Part shown: in pieces, positions 1 to 8,759 of the stretch
Position numbering within the stretch: position 1 is the stretch's first letter
Layout of the letters: each line of letters begins with the position of its first letter
DNA from: Thermobaculum sp042408415
Lineage (GTDB): Bacteria > Chloroflexota > Chloroflexia > Thermobaculales > Thermobaculaceae
DNA length: 64,000 nt
Assembly (NCBI GenBank): GCA_042408415.1
Contig: JBHORE010000096.1
Span: forward strand, 1 to 64,000
Direction of reading: 5' to 3'
Made by a program: the position numbers and the translations under genes
The notes under the pieces: generated by a model
The model's input: only the letters and a program-made list of their open reading frames with translations
Databases searched by the model: none
Told to the model about the DNA's origin: nothing

Positions 1-922
1 CCTTCACATACCTTTTCCGGGTTCGGATTATCTTAGAGTGCTGCCAGTAGAGATGAGACAGGCGATAGTTTCATCTCTGCTTGCCTGTGACATAGCAGGC
101 TTTCAAACTAATCGTTCGGCTGTTAACTTTCTGAGGGCTGCTGGCACTTTTGTTCCAGGAGTCAGGGTTGATTACGATCTAGCCAGTATCAGGTATAGGA
201 ACAGGACTACGCTTGTTCGTAGATATCCTATTAGCATCGATACTGAGCATGTGTCACGCCTTGCGCATAGCGAGCAAGCTGATAAGGAACTTGAGTTCCT
301 TAGACCGTACTTCGGTGAAAAGAATATACTCAGAGTCGACAGGATAGAACCTAGCAAGAACCTGCTGAGGGGTTTTGAAGCTTATAGCCTTATGCTAGAC
401 AAACATCCAGAGCTAAAGGAGAGGGTGAAATTCTTAGCAATGTTAGTGCCCTCCAGGAGCAGTATCCCAGAGTATAGCAGATACCAGGATGAGGTTATGG
501 CGGCTATTGGCAGGATCAACATAAAGCACGGCACAGACTATTGGAGGCCTGTTGAAGCCTTTATCGGGGATAACTATGTACGTGCCTTAGCTGCCATGCG
601 TTACTATGATGTCCTTTTAGTTAATCCTCTAATAGATGGAATGAACTTAGTTGCTAAAGAGGGTGTCCTGGTGAACGAGAGGGATGGTGCCTTGGTGCTT
701 TCGGATGGCGCAGGTGCTTTTGAGCAGTTTGCGCCACTACCACTTTCTGTCACTGCTGCAGACATACTAGGCACGGCAGAAGCTCTCTATAAAGCCCTCA
801 CCATGCCGATTGAGGAAAGAAGAGAGCTCTTGACACGCCTTAGGGAATGTGTGATCAACGAAGACGTAACTGCCTGGCTTAATAGCCAGCTCATAGATAT
901 CAGTTGGTTGATTGGAGCATAG
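1..922 (+). CDS. otsA: Trehalose-6-phosphate synthase-like GT20 glycosyltransferase, 5' end outside window
   Basis: C-terminal ~306 residues of a GT20 retaining glycosyltransferase that would make trehalose-6-phosphate from UDP/GDP-glucose and glucose-6-phosphate. The frame is open from base 2 and starts in the family motif HIPFPGSDYLRVLP, so the annotatable GTG at 38 is not the start and the gene runs off the left edge. Also visible are CDIAGFQT and PLIDGMNLVAKE, both standard GT20 signatures near the nucleotide-sugar site. The loop usually written DRLDYTKG reads DRIEPSKN, a variant that may mark a subclade with a different acceptor, so the substrate is less certain than the fold. It is followed after 2 nt by the phosphatase partner, which supports the OtsA role. 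Cytoplasmic. Confidence 0.88.
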   Translation, partial: LHIPFPGSDYLRVLPVEMRQAIVSSLLACDIAGFQTNRSAVNFLRAAGTFVPGVRVDYDLASIRYRNRTTLVRRYPISIDTEHVSRLAHSEQADKELEFLRPYFGEKNILRVDRIEPSKNLLRGFEAYSLMLDKHPELKERVKFLAMLVPSRSSIPEYSRYQDEVMAAIGRINIKHGTDYWRPVEAFIGDNYVRALAAMRYYDVLLVNPLIDGMNLVAKEGVLVNERDGALVLSDGAGAFEQFAPLPLSVTAADILGTAEALYKALTMPIEERRELLTRLRECVINEDVTAWLNSQLIDISWLIGA

Positions 923-924
923 CT

Positions 925-1728
925 TTGATCAAGAGTGTTCGTGATCAGTGGAATAGAGCGTTGGATATCTTGGGAACTAAACCCTCAGGCTTGATAACAG
1001 ATATAGATGGCACAATTAGCGAGCTTGTAGCACATCCTGATGAAGCTGTAGTAACCGAGGAAATTAAACAGGCGCTAAACTCACTTGCTAAGAAACTGAG
1101 TGTAGTAGCAGTAGTTACAGGCCGTTCTGCCCCTAAAGCTATATCTATGCTTGGCACATCTGAATTGTTAGTAGTTGGTAACCATGGTATGGAGTGGGCT
1201 GAAAACGGCAGGATAGAAATCGCACCAGAGGTCAAACCCTATATAGATAAGTTGAACGAGGCTTTGGATAAGCTCTCTTCTGAGATAAAGATCCCTGGAA
1301 TGCTAATAGAGAATAAGGGTGTTACTGCTGCCATCCACTATAGACAAACTGAAAATCCAGATGATTCTAAGAGCGCTATACTTCCAAAGCTCTCAGATCT
1401 TGCAAAGCATTACGGACTAATTCTGACCGAAGGCAAGATGAACTTTGAACTTAGACCGCCAGTAAACCTTAACAAGGGTACTGCAGCGGTCAGGATAGCC
1501 GAGAGTCATAAACTCAGATCTTGTCTGTTCATGGGTGATGATGTAACGGATGTTGACGCTATTAGATCTCTTAGAGCTCTGGCTAACACCGGTAGAATTG
1601 CTTTTATGAGTATAGCGGTGCTATCGGGTCAGACACCGCAGGTTGTGATTGATGAATCTGATATGTCACTTGACGGGGTGGAGGCAGTTGCAGAATTTTT
1701 AAGGTGGCTTGACTCATCTATCAGATAG
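925..1728 (+). CDS. otsB: Trehalose-6-phosphate phosphatase (HAD superfamily)
   Basis: Dephosphorylates trehalose-6-phosphate to trehalose. 267 aa from the proposed TTG start, close to the usual OtsB length. HAD motif I is TDIDGT (Asp26, Asp28), motif II is VVTGR, and motif IV is GDDVTDVDA near residue 210; NHGMEW and MNFELRPP are OtsB family signatures of the cap and active site. An in-frame TTG at 904 would overlap otsA, but GGAG at 914-917 lies 7 nt before the TTG at 925, which therefore is preferred. The otsA stop and this start are 2 nt apart, implying translational coupling. Together the pair gives the compatible solute trehalose. Confidence 0.9.
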   Translation: MIKSVRDQWNRALDILGTKPSGLITDIDGTISELVAHPDEAVVTEEIKQALNSLAKKLSVVAVVTGRSAPKAISMLGTSELLVVGNHGMEWAENGRIEIAPEVKPYIDKLNEALDKLSSEIKIPGMLIENKGVTAAIHYRQTENPDDSKSAILPKLSDLAKHYGLILTEGKMNFELRPPVNLNKGTAAVRIAESHKLRSCLFMGDDVTDVDAIRSLRALANTGRIAFMSIAVLSGQTPQVVIDESDMSLDGVEAVAEFLRWLDSSIR

Positions 1729-1742
1729 GAGTTTCATGAACT

Positions 1743-2696
1743 ATGACCATCCTGCTGCGTGAAGATGATGTGAACAGACTACTGGATATGAGAGATTCCA
1801 TCCAGATTATGGAGGAGCTGTTTGGCTATCAAAACTTGGACACACCAAGTGTACAACCACGTAGGCGGGTCGCTACAGGTCATGGAACGCTCAACGTTAT
1901 GTTTGCATCTGTGCCAGCTAGAAACGTGTCAGGGCTCAAGTCCTACATTGTTACTCCACACGGCGTGAGATTCACCGTATTGATCTATGACAACTCCTCA
2001 GCAGAGTTACTAGCAATGATTGAAGCAAATCGTCTAGGCCAGTTGAGAACGGGGGCAGCCACCGGCGTAGCTACTAAGTATATGGCCCGAGAAGATGCTG
2101 GTACTCTTGGTCTAATAGGGGCTGGATACCAAGCCGAGACCCAGTTAGAAGCTATTGCTGAAGTAAGAGATCTAAGACGTGTGTTGGTTTTCTCTAGGAA
2201 CTATGAAAGGGCTAAGGACTTTTCGCAGCGTATGAGTAATCGGACTGGTTTAGATGTACAACCTACAAATGATTTATCTGAAGTCTCTATGTGTGACATT
2301 GTAGTGACTGCTACTAGCTCGCAACAGCCCGTCCTATTCGGAAGTAATCTATCTGATGGTGCGCATGTTAATCTTGTGGGCTCAAATTGGATAAGTAAAG
2401 CTGAGGCTGATCTCGAAGTACTACTTAGAAGCACCTCTATAGTTGTAGATTCTCTTGAATCTGCAAGGATAGAAGGTGGAGATCTTGCTCATGCTATAGA
2501 TAGGGGGGTGCTTTGGTGGGAGCGAGTCTTTGAGCTATCGGATGTGGTTACTCGTAGATTTGCTCCTAGGACTTCTGCTTCCGATATCACACTATTCAAG
2601 TCTCACGGTATAGCAAGTGAGGACGTTGTCATGGCTCACGAGTGTTACCTCAGGGCTATTAGGAAGGGTATAGGAGAGGATATAGAGCTGAGCTGA
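1743..2696 (+). CDS. Ornithine cyclodeaminase / mu-crystallin family protein
   Basis: 317-aa NAD-dependent member of the ornithine cyclodeaminase, alanine dehydrogenase and mu-crystallin family. The N-terminal substrate domain contains LGQLRTGAATGVATKYMAR (residues ~98-116), and a Rossmann motif GLIGAGYQAETQ follows at about residue 122. The family members convert ornithine to proline, reduce ketimines or oxidise alanine, and the substrate cannot be told from the sequence. It starts 14 nt after otsB and probably shares its mRNA. If it makes proline, the operon would supply two osmolytes, which is inference only. It ends just before the promoter of the methionine operon. Confidence 0.8.
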   Translation: MTILLREDDVNRLLDMRDSIQIMEELFGYQNLDTPSVQPRRRVATGHGTLNVMFASVPARNVSGLKSYIVTPHGVRFTVLIYDNSSAELLAMIEANRLGQLRTGAATGVATKYMAREDAGTLGLIGAGYQAETQLEAIAEVRDLRRVLVFSRNYERAKDFSQRMSNRTGLDVQPTNDLSEVSMCDIVVTATSSQQPVLFGSNLSDGAHVNLVGSNWISKAEADLEVLLRSTSIVVDSLESARIEGGDLAHAIDRGVLWWERVFELSDVVTRRFAPRTSASDITLFKSHGIASEDVVMAHECYLRAIRKGIGEDIELS

Positions 2697-2701
2697 TATT
2701 C

Positions 2702-2730
2702 TTGACGAAGTTTATAGGCTGTGATAATAT
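2702..2730 (+). promoter_or_regulatory. Sigma-70-type promoter of the met operon
   Basis: TTGACG at 2702-2707, a 17-nt spacer, then TAATAT at 2725-2730. Transcription would begin near 2737, about 23 nt before the SAM aptamer, which is the expected position for a riboswitch leader. Confidence 0.7.
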
Positions 2731-2759
2731 CTTTCCAACAACTGAATAATTTCGCCGGC

Positions 2760-2858
2760 CTTATCAAGAGAGGTGGAGGGAGACGGCCCTGTGAAGCCCG
2801 GCAACCAGCGCCTAGGAGCGCCAGGTGCCAATTCCGGCGAGGTCACTCGCAAGATAAG
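2760..2858 (+). promoter_or_regulatory. SAM-I (S-box) riboswitch aptamer
   Basis: Closing helix P1 is CTTATC (2760-2765) with GATAAG (2853-2858). Inside are the invariant S-box segments AGAGAGGTGGAGGGA, GGCCCTGTGAAGCCCGGCAA with CC following, and GGTGCCAATTCC, with a P3 hairpin GCGCCTAGGAGCGC and a P4 hairpin GCGAGGTCACTCGC. These form the kink-turn, pseudoknot and SAM pocket of the SAM-I class. It sits in the leader of metX and the aspartate-family genes, so high SAM should switch the operon off. Small ORFs overlapping this stretch on either strand are not genes. Confidence 0.97.
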
Positions 2859-2917
2859 GGGTAGCGGCGAACCATTAAATGAAAAGTTACCCCTTGCGAA
2901 AGCGAGGGGATTATTTT
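2858..2917 (+). terminator. Riboswitch expression platform: antiterminator and intrinsic terminator
   Basis: The terminator is an 8-bp stem CCCCTTGC / GCGAGGGG (2890-2909) with a GAAA tetraloop, followed by ATTATTTTT. The competing antiterminator pairs GGGGTAGC (2858-2865) with GTTACCCC (2886-2893), sharing C2890-C2893 with the terminator stem. SAM binding stabilises P1, whose 3' end overlaps the antiterminator, so the terminator should form when SAM is abundant. This layout is read directly from the sequence; the switching direction follows known S-box behaviour. Confidence 0.9.
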
Positions 2918-2967
2918 TGCCCTCGTCTTTATCCTCGCCAAGTACCACACCTCACAAAGACAACTGA

Positions 2968-4137
2968 GTGGTAGGTGTTGCTGTATTGATTAGCAGGAAA
3001 CAATTCTACACTTTAGCGGAACCTCTGAAACTTTGGAGAGGGGGGAGCCTATACCCTGTTACCATCGCGTACGAGACTTGGGGAGAGCTCTCCCCGGCGC
3101 GTGATAATGTCATACTAGTGCTGCATGCACTTACCGGTGATTCTCATGCAGCAGGTAAATACAGTGAAGATGAAGATAAATGTGGATGGTGGGATCCTCT
3201 TATAGGACCAGGTAGGGCCTTCGATACTAATAGATATTTTGTTATATGCTCCAATGTAATAGGTGGGTGTCAGGGGTCTACTGGTCCATCTTCCATTAAT
3301 CCCCAGACAGGTTGTCCCTATGCAATGGACTTCCCGATAATAACCATTCAAGATATGGTAGCTGCGCAGGTAGAGCTGCTCAAAGCCCTAGGTATTAACA
3401 AGCTGTTAGCGGTTACAGGTGGGTCCATTGGAGGTATGCAAGCAATAGAATGGGTGGTTAGATACCCTGACTGGGTGGAAAATGCGCTCATATTCGGTGC
3501 GTTACCCAAGACAAGTCCTCAGTCGATAGGCTTCAACGCCGTTGGACGCCAGGCAATAATGATAGATCCGGAATGGAAGGGAGGTAGATATTATCCTTCC
3601 CCAGGGCCGGTAGCCGGGTTAAGTGTTGCCCGTATGGTAGGGATGATCACCTACCAAAGCTACGAAGGTATGTGGATCAGGTTTGGTAGGAGGCTTGCAA
3701 CCCGACCTACAACCCATTCTCCACTAGGAGAGAAGTTTGATGTCGAGGGTTACTTAGAGTATCAGGGTTACAAGCTAACTCAGAGATTCGATGCTAATTC
3801 CTACCTCTACCTCACGCGGGCTATGGACTTGTATGATGCCTCCGAAGGTTTTGATTCTGAACTGGAAGCCTACGACAGGATACAGGCAAATATCCTATTA
3901 GTAGGTATAAGCACTGACTGGCTATATCCACCCCAAGAGGTGAAGGCGTTTGCTAACCAGCTAAGAGACATCGGTAAAAATGCTGTGTATGAGGAACTAG
4001 ATTCTATACATGGTCACGATGCTTTCCTTAAGGAATGGGAACAAATGACCCGCATAATTACGCGTTATATGGAGAGTCTGGGTGACGATGCGCATTATGT
4101 AACTTCGCCACTGAGCGATGGTGAGCTGATAAAATGA
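2968..4137 (+). CDS. metX: Homoserine O-acyltransferase (acetyltransferase type)
   Basis: Acylates homoserine on its hydroxyl group, the committed step toward methionine, normally with acetyl-CoA in this family. 389 aa, alpha/beta-hydrolase fold. Early motif HALTGDSHAAG, nucleophile elbow GGSIGGMQ with Ser153, acid Asp317 (GISTDWLYPP) and catalytic His350 (HGHDAF) complete the triad. The GTG start at 2968 follows the riboswitch leader without a strong Shine-Dalgarno site, so the start is less certain than the product. First gene of a four-gene run supplying and consuming homoserine under the SAM riboswitch. Acetyl versus succinyl specificity cannot be settled from sequence alone. No metY or metB lies nearby. 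Confidence 0.92.
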   Translation: MVGVAVLISRKQFYTLAEPLKLWRGGSLYPVTIAYETWGELSPARDNVILVLHALTGDSHAAGKYSEDEDKCGWWDPLIGPGRAFDTNRYFVICSNVIGGCQGSTGPSSINPQTGCPYAMDFPIITIQDMVAAQVELLKALGINKLLAVTGGSIGGMQAIEWVVRYPDWVENALIFGALPKTSPQSIGFNAVGRQAIMIDPEWKGGRYYPSPGPVAGLSVARMVGMITYQSYEGMWIRFGRRLATRPTTHSPLGEKFDVEGYLEYQGYKLTQRFDANSYLYLTRAMDLYDASEGFDSELEAYDRIQANILLVGISTDWLYPPQEVKAFANQLRDIGKNAVYEELDSIHGHDAFLKEWEQMTRIITRYMESLGDDAHYVTSPLSDGELIK

Positions 4138-4171
4138 TCTGTTCGTAATTCTTGCTTCTGGGAGCTAGTAC

Positions 4172-5578
4172 ATGCTCATACTTAAATTCGGTGGGACGAG
4201 TGTAGGGTCTGCTCAACGTATATTAGCTGTTGCGGACATAATAAGAGCCAACCTGGATAGGAAGCCAGTAGTCGTGCTGTCTGCCATGAGTGGTGTGACT
4301 GATTCTCTGGTAGTTGCGACGAATGCTGCGGCTAAAAGAGATGATGCTACTGTGACGACAATAGTAAGAGATCTCAGAGAGAAGCATCATGCGGCAGCTC
4401 AACTTTGTGTGGACGGCTCACTTAGACCAGAGGTTGTTCACAAGATAGATGAGTATATAGATACCCTCGCACGGATACTCTCCGCCTTGTCTTTGTTACA
4501 AGAGGCAAGTCCAAGATCCAGAGATCTAGTTGCATCTTATGGAGAGAAACTATCGACAACCTTACTTCATGCTACCCTCACCTCCCAAGGTATACCAAGT
4601 GAGATTTTGTCTGCAGAAGCCGTAATCAAGACAGATGATAATTTTGGTGAGGCTATGCCCTTGATGGAGCAGACAGCCACAGCCTCGAGACAGTTAATTC
4701 CTCCCTTAATAAAGAAGGGAATAGTCCCAATAGTGCCTGGGTTTACGGGATCGACCGTTGAAGGAGTTACTACCACCTTAGGTAGAGGAGGCTCAGATTA
4801 TACTGCAACTATCCTGGGAGCAGTTCTTGATGCAGACGAAGTCTGGATTTACACAGATACAGATGGAGTGCTTACAGCTGACCCCAAGGTCGTGCCAAAT
4901 GCCAGACCTATAAGCCATCTCTCGTACGCGGAAGCTCGTGAGCTCTCCTTTTTTGGCGCTAAGGTTATACACCCAAGGACAGTTTTACCTGCTATCGATC
5001 ATGGTTTCCCCATAAGAGTTCTCAATAGTTTTAACCCCTGTTTTGCTGGGACTATCATAACAGCTGAGGGAGAGAGGACCGGACAACCAGTAAAATCTAT
5101 AGCTTACACTAGGAATGTCTGTATAGTCACGGTGGAAGGATCTGGAAGGCCTGGTGGCCCCAAGGTCGCCGGGAGGACTTTGAATGTACTCGAGCGTCTT
5201 TCTACAGATGCGTTCCTGACCAATGCTTCCTCCCCGGAGCAAAACTTGAGCTTTGTACTGCCCACCGAAAGAGCTAATGCGGTAGTACGTGAGCTGACCA
5301 TAGAGTTTGCAGACGAGATCCGGCGGGGGGAGATCAGAAGGATAGACATGCAGGACCGTCTTGGAGTATTCTCTTGTGTTGGGGAGGGGTTGGGTGAGAC
5401 TTCTGGTATAGGTGCACGGGTCTTCACCGTTCTAGGGAAGCTAGGTGTCAGCGTACACGGATTTGCTCAAGCTCCATCTGGAACCAGCTTTTCGTTCGTT
5501 GTGGACTCCGAACAGCTTGATGAGGCTGTGAGGGGCATGCATGAAGAATTCATAGGGAACATGGAGCCTGTAGGTTAG
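4172..5578 (+). CDS. lysC: Aspartate kinase with C-terminal ACT domains
   Basis: Phosphorylates aspartate at the start of the lysine/threonine/methionine pathway. 468 aa. The N-terminal kinase domain opens with KFGGTS (residues 5-10) and contains GRGGSDYTA and DTDGVLTADP, the ATP and aspartate site signatures. The last ~160 residues, including CIVTVEGSG and GVFSCVGEGL, look like paired ACT domains for allosteric amino-acid control. Monofunctional: homoserine dehydrogenase is a separate gene 2 nt downstream. The symbol is used generically because the isozyme cannot be assigned; its position in a met operon suggests a methionine/threonine-dedicated copy. Confidence 0.93.
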   Translation: MLILKFGGTSVGSAQRILAVADIIRANLDRKPVVVLSAMSGVTDSLVVATNAAAKRDDATVTTIVRDLREKHHAAAQLCVDGSLRPEVVHKIDEYIDTLARILSALSLLQEASPRSRDLVASYGEKLSTTLLHATLTSQGIPSEILSAEAVIKTDDNFGEAMPLMEQTATASRQLIPPLIKKGIVPIVPGFTGSTVEGVTTTLGRGGSDYTATILGAVLDADEVWIYTDTDGVLTADPKVVPNARPISHLSYAEARELSFFGAKVIHPRTVLPAIDHGFPIRVLNSFNPCFAGTIITAEGERTGQPVKSIAYTRNVCIVTVEGSGRPGGPKVAGRTLNVLERLSTDAFLTNASSPEQNLSFVLPTERANAVVRELTIEFADEIRRGEIRRIDMQDRLGVFSCVGEGLGETSGIGARVFTVLGKLGVSVHGFAQAPSGTSFSFVVDSEQLDEAVRGMHEEFIGNMEPVG

Positions 5579-5580
5579 CT

Positions 5581-6657
5581 ATGAAAAGCGTTGGAATATT
5601 CCAGCTAGGACTAGGCAAAGTAGGTAAATCTCTTATTGATTTGATAATTGGGAATCAGCACAGGTGGGAGAGACTTGGATGGGAGGTCCGATATGTTGCT
5701 CTAGCTGATTCTAGTGGAGCTCTCATCCCTTATTCTCCCTATTTTTCCTCCGAAGATTTAATGGAGATAACTTCGTATAAACTTAGCGGTAGTAAGCTGG
5801 CCTATTTTGGTAAATACCAGTTTTATGATTCGCTGGACGCAATTGAATCTATACCCAACTATGGCCTCAATGTGATGATAGACTGCGCCTCTAGCGAGCA
5901 TACCTTACCCATAGTTCTCAAAGCACTAGAGGCTGGGTGGCATGTCTTACTTTCGAACAAGCAGCCCCTAGCGGTTGGCCTCGGCGAATATTCTAGGCTT
6001 GCACGCTATTCGGACCACTTATTATATGAGGCAACTGTGGGAGCTGGTCTACCGATTATAAGTACCTTGCGTTCTCTCCTTGATTGTGGTGATAGTGTAG
6101 ATTACATCCAGGGAGTTTTCAGTGGCACACTTGGGTTTATATCTTCGAAGATCTCATCGGGAAGCACTTTTTCAGAAGCCTTAAGAGAAGCGGTCACTCT
6201 CGGATACACCGAACCAGACCCTAGGGATGATCTGTCTGGCATGGATGTGGCCAGGAAAGCATTAATCCTAGCCAGGTCACTTGGTAGACAGATCGAGATG
6301 TCGGATATCAAGTTGAGTTCTTTTATTCCGAATCTGAGCTATGAGGAATCGGTGGAAGAATTCATGAATCGTATAGAAGATTATGATCAATACTTCCAGC
6401 AGCTGTCTGTACAGGCTGCGCAAAGCAAGCAAGTAGTCAGGTATGTAGCTCGTGTTCCTGTTGACGGAGATGTAACTGTTGGTTTGGAAAGCTTGCCGGC
6501 TTCTACCGTGTTCGGGAGTGTCTCGGGTCCTGATAACGTATTCGTCTTCTCCACACGGAATTATAGGGACAATCCTATCGTGGTCATAGGTCCAGGTGCT
6601 GGACCTGTACGTACGGCAATGGGTATAGCCAGTGATCTCCTTAATCTAATGAGGTGA
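5581..6657 (+). CDS. hom: Homoserine dehydrogenase
   Basis: NAD(P)H-dependent reduction of aspartate semialdehyde to homoserine. 358 aa, the short form without a C-terminal ACT domain. Nucleotide-binding motif LGLGKVGKSL at residues ~8-17, then NKQPLAVG, EATVGAGLPII and GYTEPDPRDDLSGMDVARK, which is the family's substrate-binding and catalytic signature. The ATG is 2 nt after the aspartokinase stop, so the two are translationally coupled. Without its own ACT domain, flux control would fall on the kinase and on the riboswitch. Confidence 0.92.
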   Translation: MKSVGIFQLGLGKVGKSLIDLIIGNQHRWERLGWEVRYVALADSSGALIPYSPYFSSEDLMEITSYKLSGSKLAYFGKYQFYDSLDAIESIPNYGLNVMIDCASSEHTLPIVLKALEAGWHVLLSNKQPLAVGLGEYSRLARYSDHLLYEATVGAGLPIISTLRSLLDCGDSVDYIQGVFSGTLGFISSKISSGSTFSEALREAVTLGYTEPDPRDDLSGMDVARKALILARSLGRQIEMSDIKLSSFIPNLSYEESVEEFMNRIEDYDQYFQQLSVQAAQSKQVVRYVARVPVDGDVTVGLESLPASTVFGSVSGPDNVFVFSTRNYRDNPIVVIGPGAGPVRTAMGIASDLLNLMR

Positions 6658-6662
6658 GGTAG

Positions 6663-7709
6663 ATGTCTAAGATCGGGGTTGGTGTTCTAGGTGCAGCCGG
6701 CATGGTAGGGCAGCGATTCCTGCAATTGCTGCAGGATCATCCGATGTTTGAAGTTGTTCAGCTGTTTGGTTCTGATAGAACAGCGGGAAAGAAGTACGGT
6801 GAGGTTGTCAGATGGCAGATGGATACGGATTTGCCATCCAAGATATCTGAAATGGTAGTAGAACCCATAGACCTTAAAAATGTGAATTGTGATGTGCTGT
6901 TTTCGGCACTCCCCACGGAAGAGGCAAGAAAGGTTGAACCTCAGCTGGCACAGAAGGGTTACAAGGTGTTCACCAATGCTAGTGCCCTTAGAATGGACCC
7001 TTATGTTCCCCTTATAATACCCTTTGTTAACCACGACCATATTCACGCCATAGAGGAGCAACGTAAGCAGTATGGTTGGAAGGGGTTCGTAGTAGCTAAT
7101 CCAAATTGCAGCTCTACCCCAGTAGTCATATCCCTGAAGATCTTGCATGAGATGTTCGGGGTGAAGAAAATAATTGTGACTACATTACAGGCTGTTAGTG
7201 GTGCAGGATACCCCGGAGTACCTTCCTTGGATATATTAGGCAATGTTATTCCCTATATCTCTAGTGAGGAGGAGAAGGTAGAAACCGAGCCTCTAAAGAT
7301 GCTGGGGGCATGGGAAAAGCCTGATTTCAAGTACGCAGATATATCGATAAGTGCTCATACTAATAGGGTTCCTGTGAAGGATGGCCACCTCGTTACCATC
7401 TCTGTCGCATTTGATAGACCCGTGAATCAACAGGAGATATTAGATGCTTGGGAAAACTGGCGACCACCTGTCATGAGCTTGAATCTTCCGTCACTGCCCC
7501 CTAGGCCTCTTATTTACAGACATGAGGATGACAGACCTCAGCCTATAAAGGATGTGATGACCTTGTCAGGGATGGGAACTGTGGTGGGCCGGCTAAGATC
7601 ATGTAAAGTGCTCGATTGGAAGTACATAGCTTTAGCGCATAACACAATCATAGGTGCGGCTGGGTGCTCGATTCTGAACGCCGAGCTTTACTATGCGACA
7701 TATTGCTAG
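6663..7709 (+). CDS. asd: Aspartate-semialdehyde dehydrogenase
   Basis: Reduces aspartyl phosphate to aspartate semialdehyde, the step between the kinase and homoserine dehydrogenase genes of this operon. 348 aa. GAAGMVGQRFL near residue 10 binds NADP, and NPNCSS places the catalytic Cys at 149. The histidine in SISAHTNRVPV is the usual base. Length and motifs match the archaeal/fungal-type Asd subfamily rather than the enterobacterial form. Five bases separate it from hom. Last gene of the operon; the convergent gene begins its stop 2 nt later, with no obvious terminator between them. Confidence 0.92.
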   Translation: MSKIGVGVLGAAGMVGQRFLQLLQDHPMFEVVQLFGSDRTAGKKYGEVVRWQMDTDLPSKISEMVVEPIDLKNVNCDVLFSALPTEEARKVEPQLAQKGYKVFTNASALRMDPYVPLIIPFVNHDHIHAIEEQRKQYGWKGFVVANPNCSSTPVVISLKILHEMFGVKKIIVTTLQAVSGAGYPGVPSLDILGNVIPYISSEEEKVETEPLKMLGAWEKPDFKYADISISAHTNRVPVKDGHLVTISVAFDRPVNQQEILDAWENWRPPVMSLNLPSLPPRPLIYRHEDDRPQPIKDVMTLSGMGTVVGRLRSCKVLDWKYIALAHNTIIGAAGCSILNAELYYATYC

Positions 7710-7710
7710 C

Positions 7711-8670
7711 TTAGTATGTGGCTTTGACTTCCTGAATGTATCCTTGCTTATAAAAGTATCGAAGGAAGCCCTGTACGTCCATTTCATAACCAGAGATAAG
7801 CCTTAGAGTATCGGCTATAAGTGGGTCCTTGTATGGTAACATGTTAATCTTGCTTAGTGCGTATGCCTCCAAGTCTCTAGCCAATTCTGGTACGTTTACT
7901 TCCTTCTTGTTGTCCAATTTGTCCAGCAGATAATCTCTCCAATCGAACAAAAATCGTTCAAGGCTGTCCAAATGTTTATCCACATCTTGAAACTCCCCAA
8001 AATGCGTTAGATATAGCTTAGAGGGTTTATAGCTCTTAAGGATATCGATGCTTTCTTGCCACTTCTCAAGGTCAAGATCCGGTGGGGGGGTAGGAGGTAG
8101 TGGTGCGCTCATCTCGCTCAATCTGACGCCAGCGACATCACCGGTGAAGAGGGCCTCAGACTGCCTATCTATATATGTTACGTGATGAGAAGCATGTCCA
8201 GGTGTGTAGAGGACTTCGATTGTTCGATCTGCTATTACCAGTTGATCTTTGTCTTTTAGGCTAACGATCTTACTCTCTTCGACAGGTATTACCTCTCCCC
8301 ATAGGTCTTCCATAGCATTTCCATATACTCTCTTGGCACTCGCAAGCAATCTCTCAGGATTTGCCATATGAGGTGCGCCAATCTCGTGAACGTAGAGCTT
8401 GGCATTTGGGAGATGCTTAAGAAGCAGTCCGGCACTACCTGCATGATCCAGGTGTATGTGCGTAACTAAGACTCCGCTTATAAAGTCTCTTGCTATCCCT
8501 AACTCTCTGACGCCTTCAAGCAGGTTGTGAATCGTTGTTGAAGGTCCGCACTCTATCAATATTGCCTCGTAGCTGCCAATTAGTAGATACGATGCTATAG
8601 CTCTGGGCGTATTTTGGAACATCAAATCTATTACCCATAGGTTCTCGTCCAACCTCTTGCAAAGACTCAA
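7711..8670 (-). CDS. MBL-fold metallo-hydrolase
   Basis: 319-aa metallo-beta-lactamase-fold hydrolase. The metal site THIHLDH (His71, His73, Asp75, His76) is followed by TPGHASHH, LFTGDVAG and LTHFGE, giving the complete set of di-metal ligands. The extra C-terminal ~90 residues are helical and of unknown role. Family members include glyoxalase II-like thioesterases and RNases; the substrate cannot be named here. A TTG start at 8670 is supported by GGAGG six to ten bases upstream. Likely cytoplasmic and monocistronic. Confidence 0.8.
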   Translation of the reverse strand: MSLCKRLDENLWVIDLMFQNTPRAIASYLLIGSYEAILIECGPSTTIHNLLEGVRELGIARDFISGVLVTHIHLDHAGSAGLLLKHLPNAKLYVHEIGAPHMANPERLLASAKRVYGNAMEDLWGEVIPVEESKIVSLKDKDQLVIADRTIEVLYTPGHASHHVTYIDRQSEALFTGDVAGVRLSEMSAPLPPTPPPDLDLEKWQESIDILKSYKPSKLYLTHFGEFQDVDKHLDSLERFLFDWRDYLLDKLDNKKEVNVPELARDLEAYALSKINMLPYKDPLIADTLRLISGYEMDVQGFLRYFYKQGYIQEVKATY

Positions 8671-8759
8671 TGTTTTTCCTCCATCATTCGTTGTCGCGTG
8701 TTATTATTGATTGGTAAAGTCTGTAGAATATATGCGGTATCTTTGTAAGGAGGACACCG

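Noticed and set aside
2712..2967. Short frames on both strands over the SAM riboswitch
   Set aside because: They overlap the conserved aptamer and terminator, which explain the sequence; no ribosome-binding site supports them.
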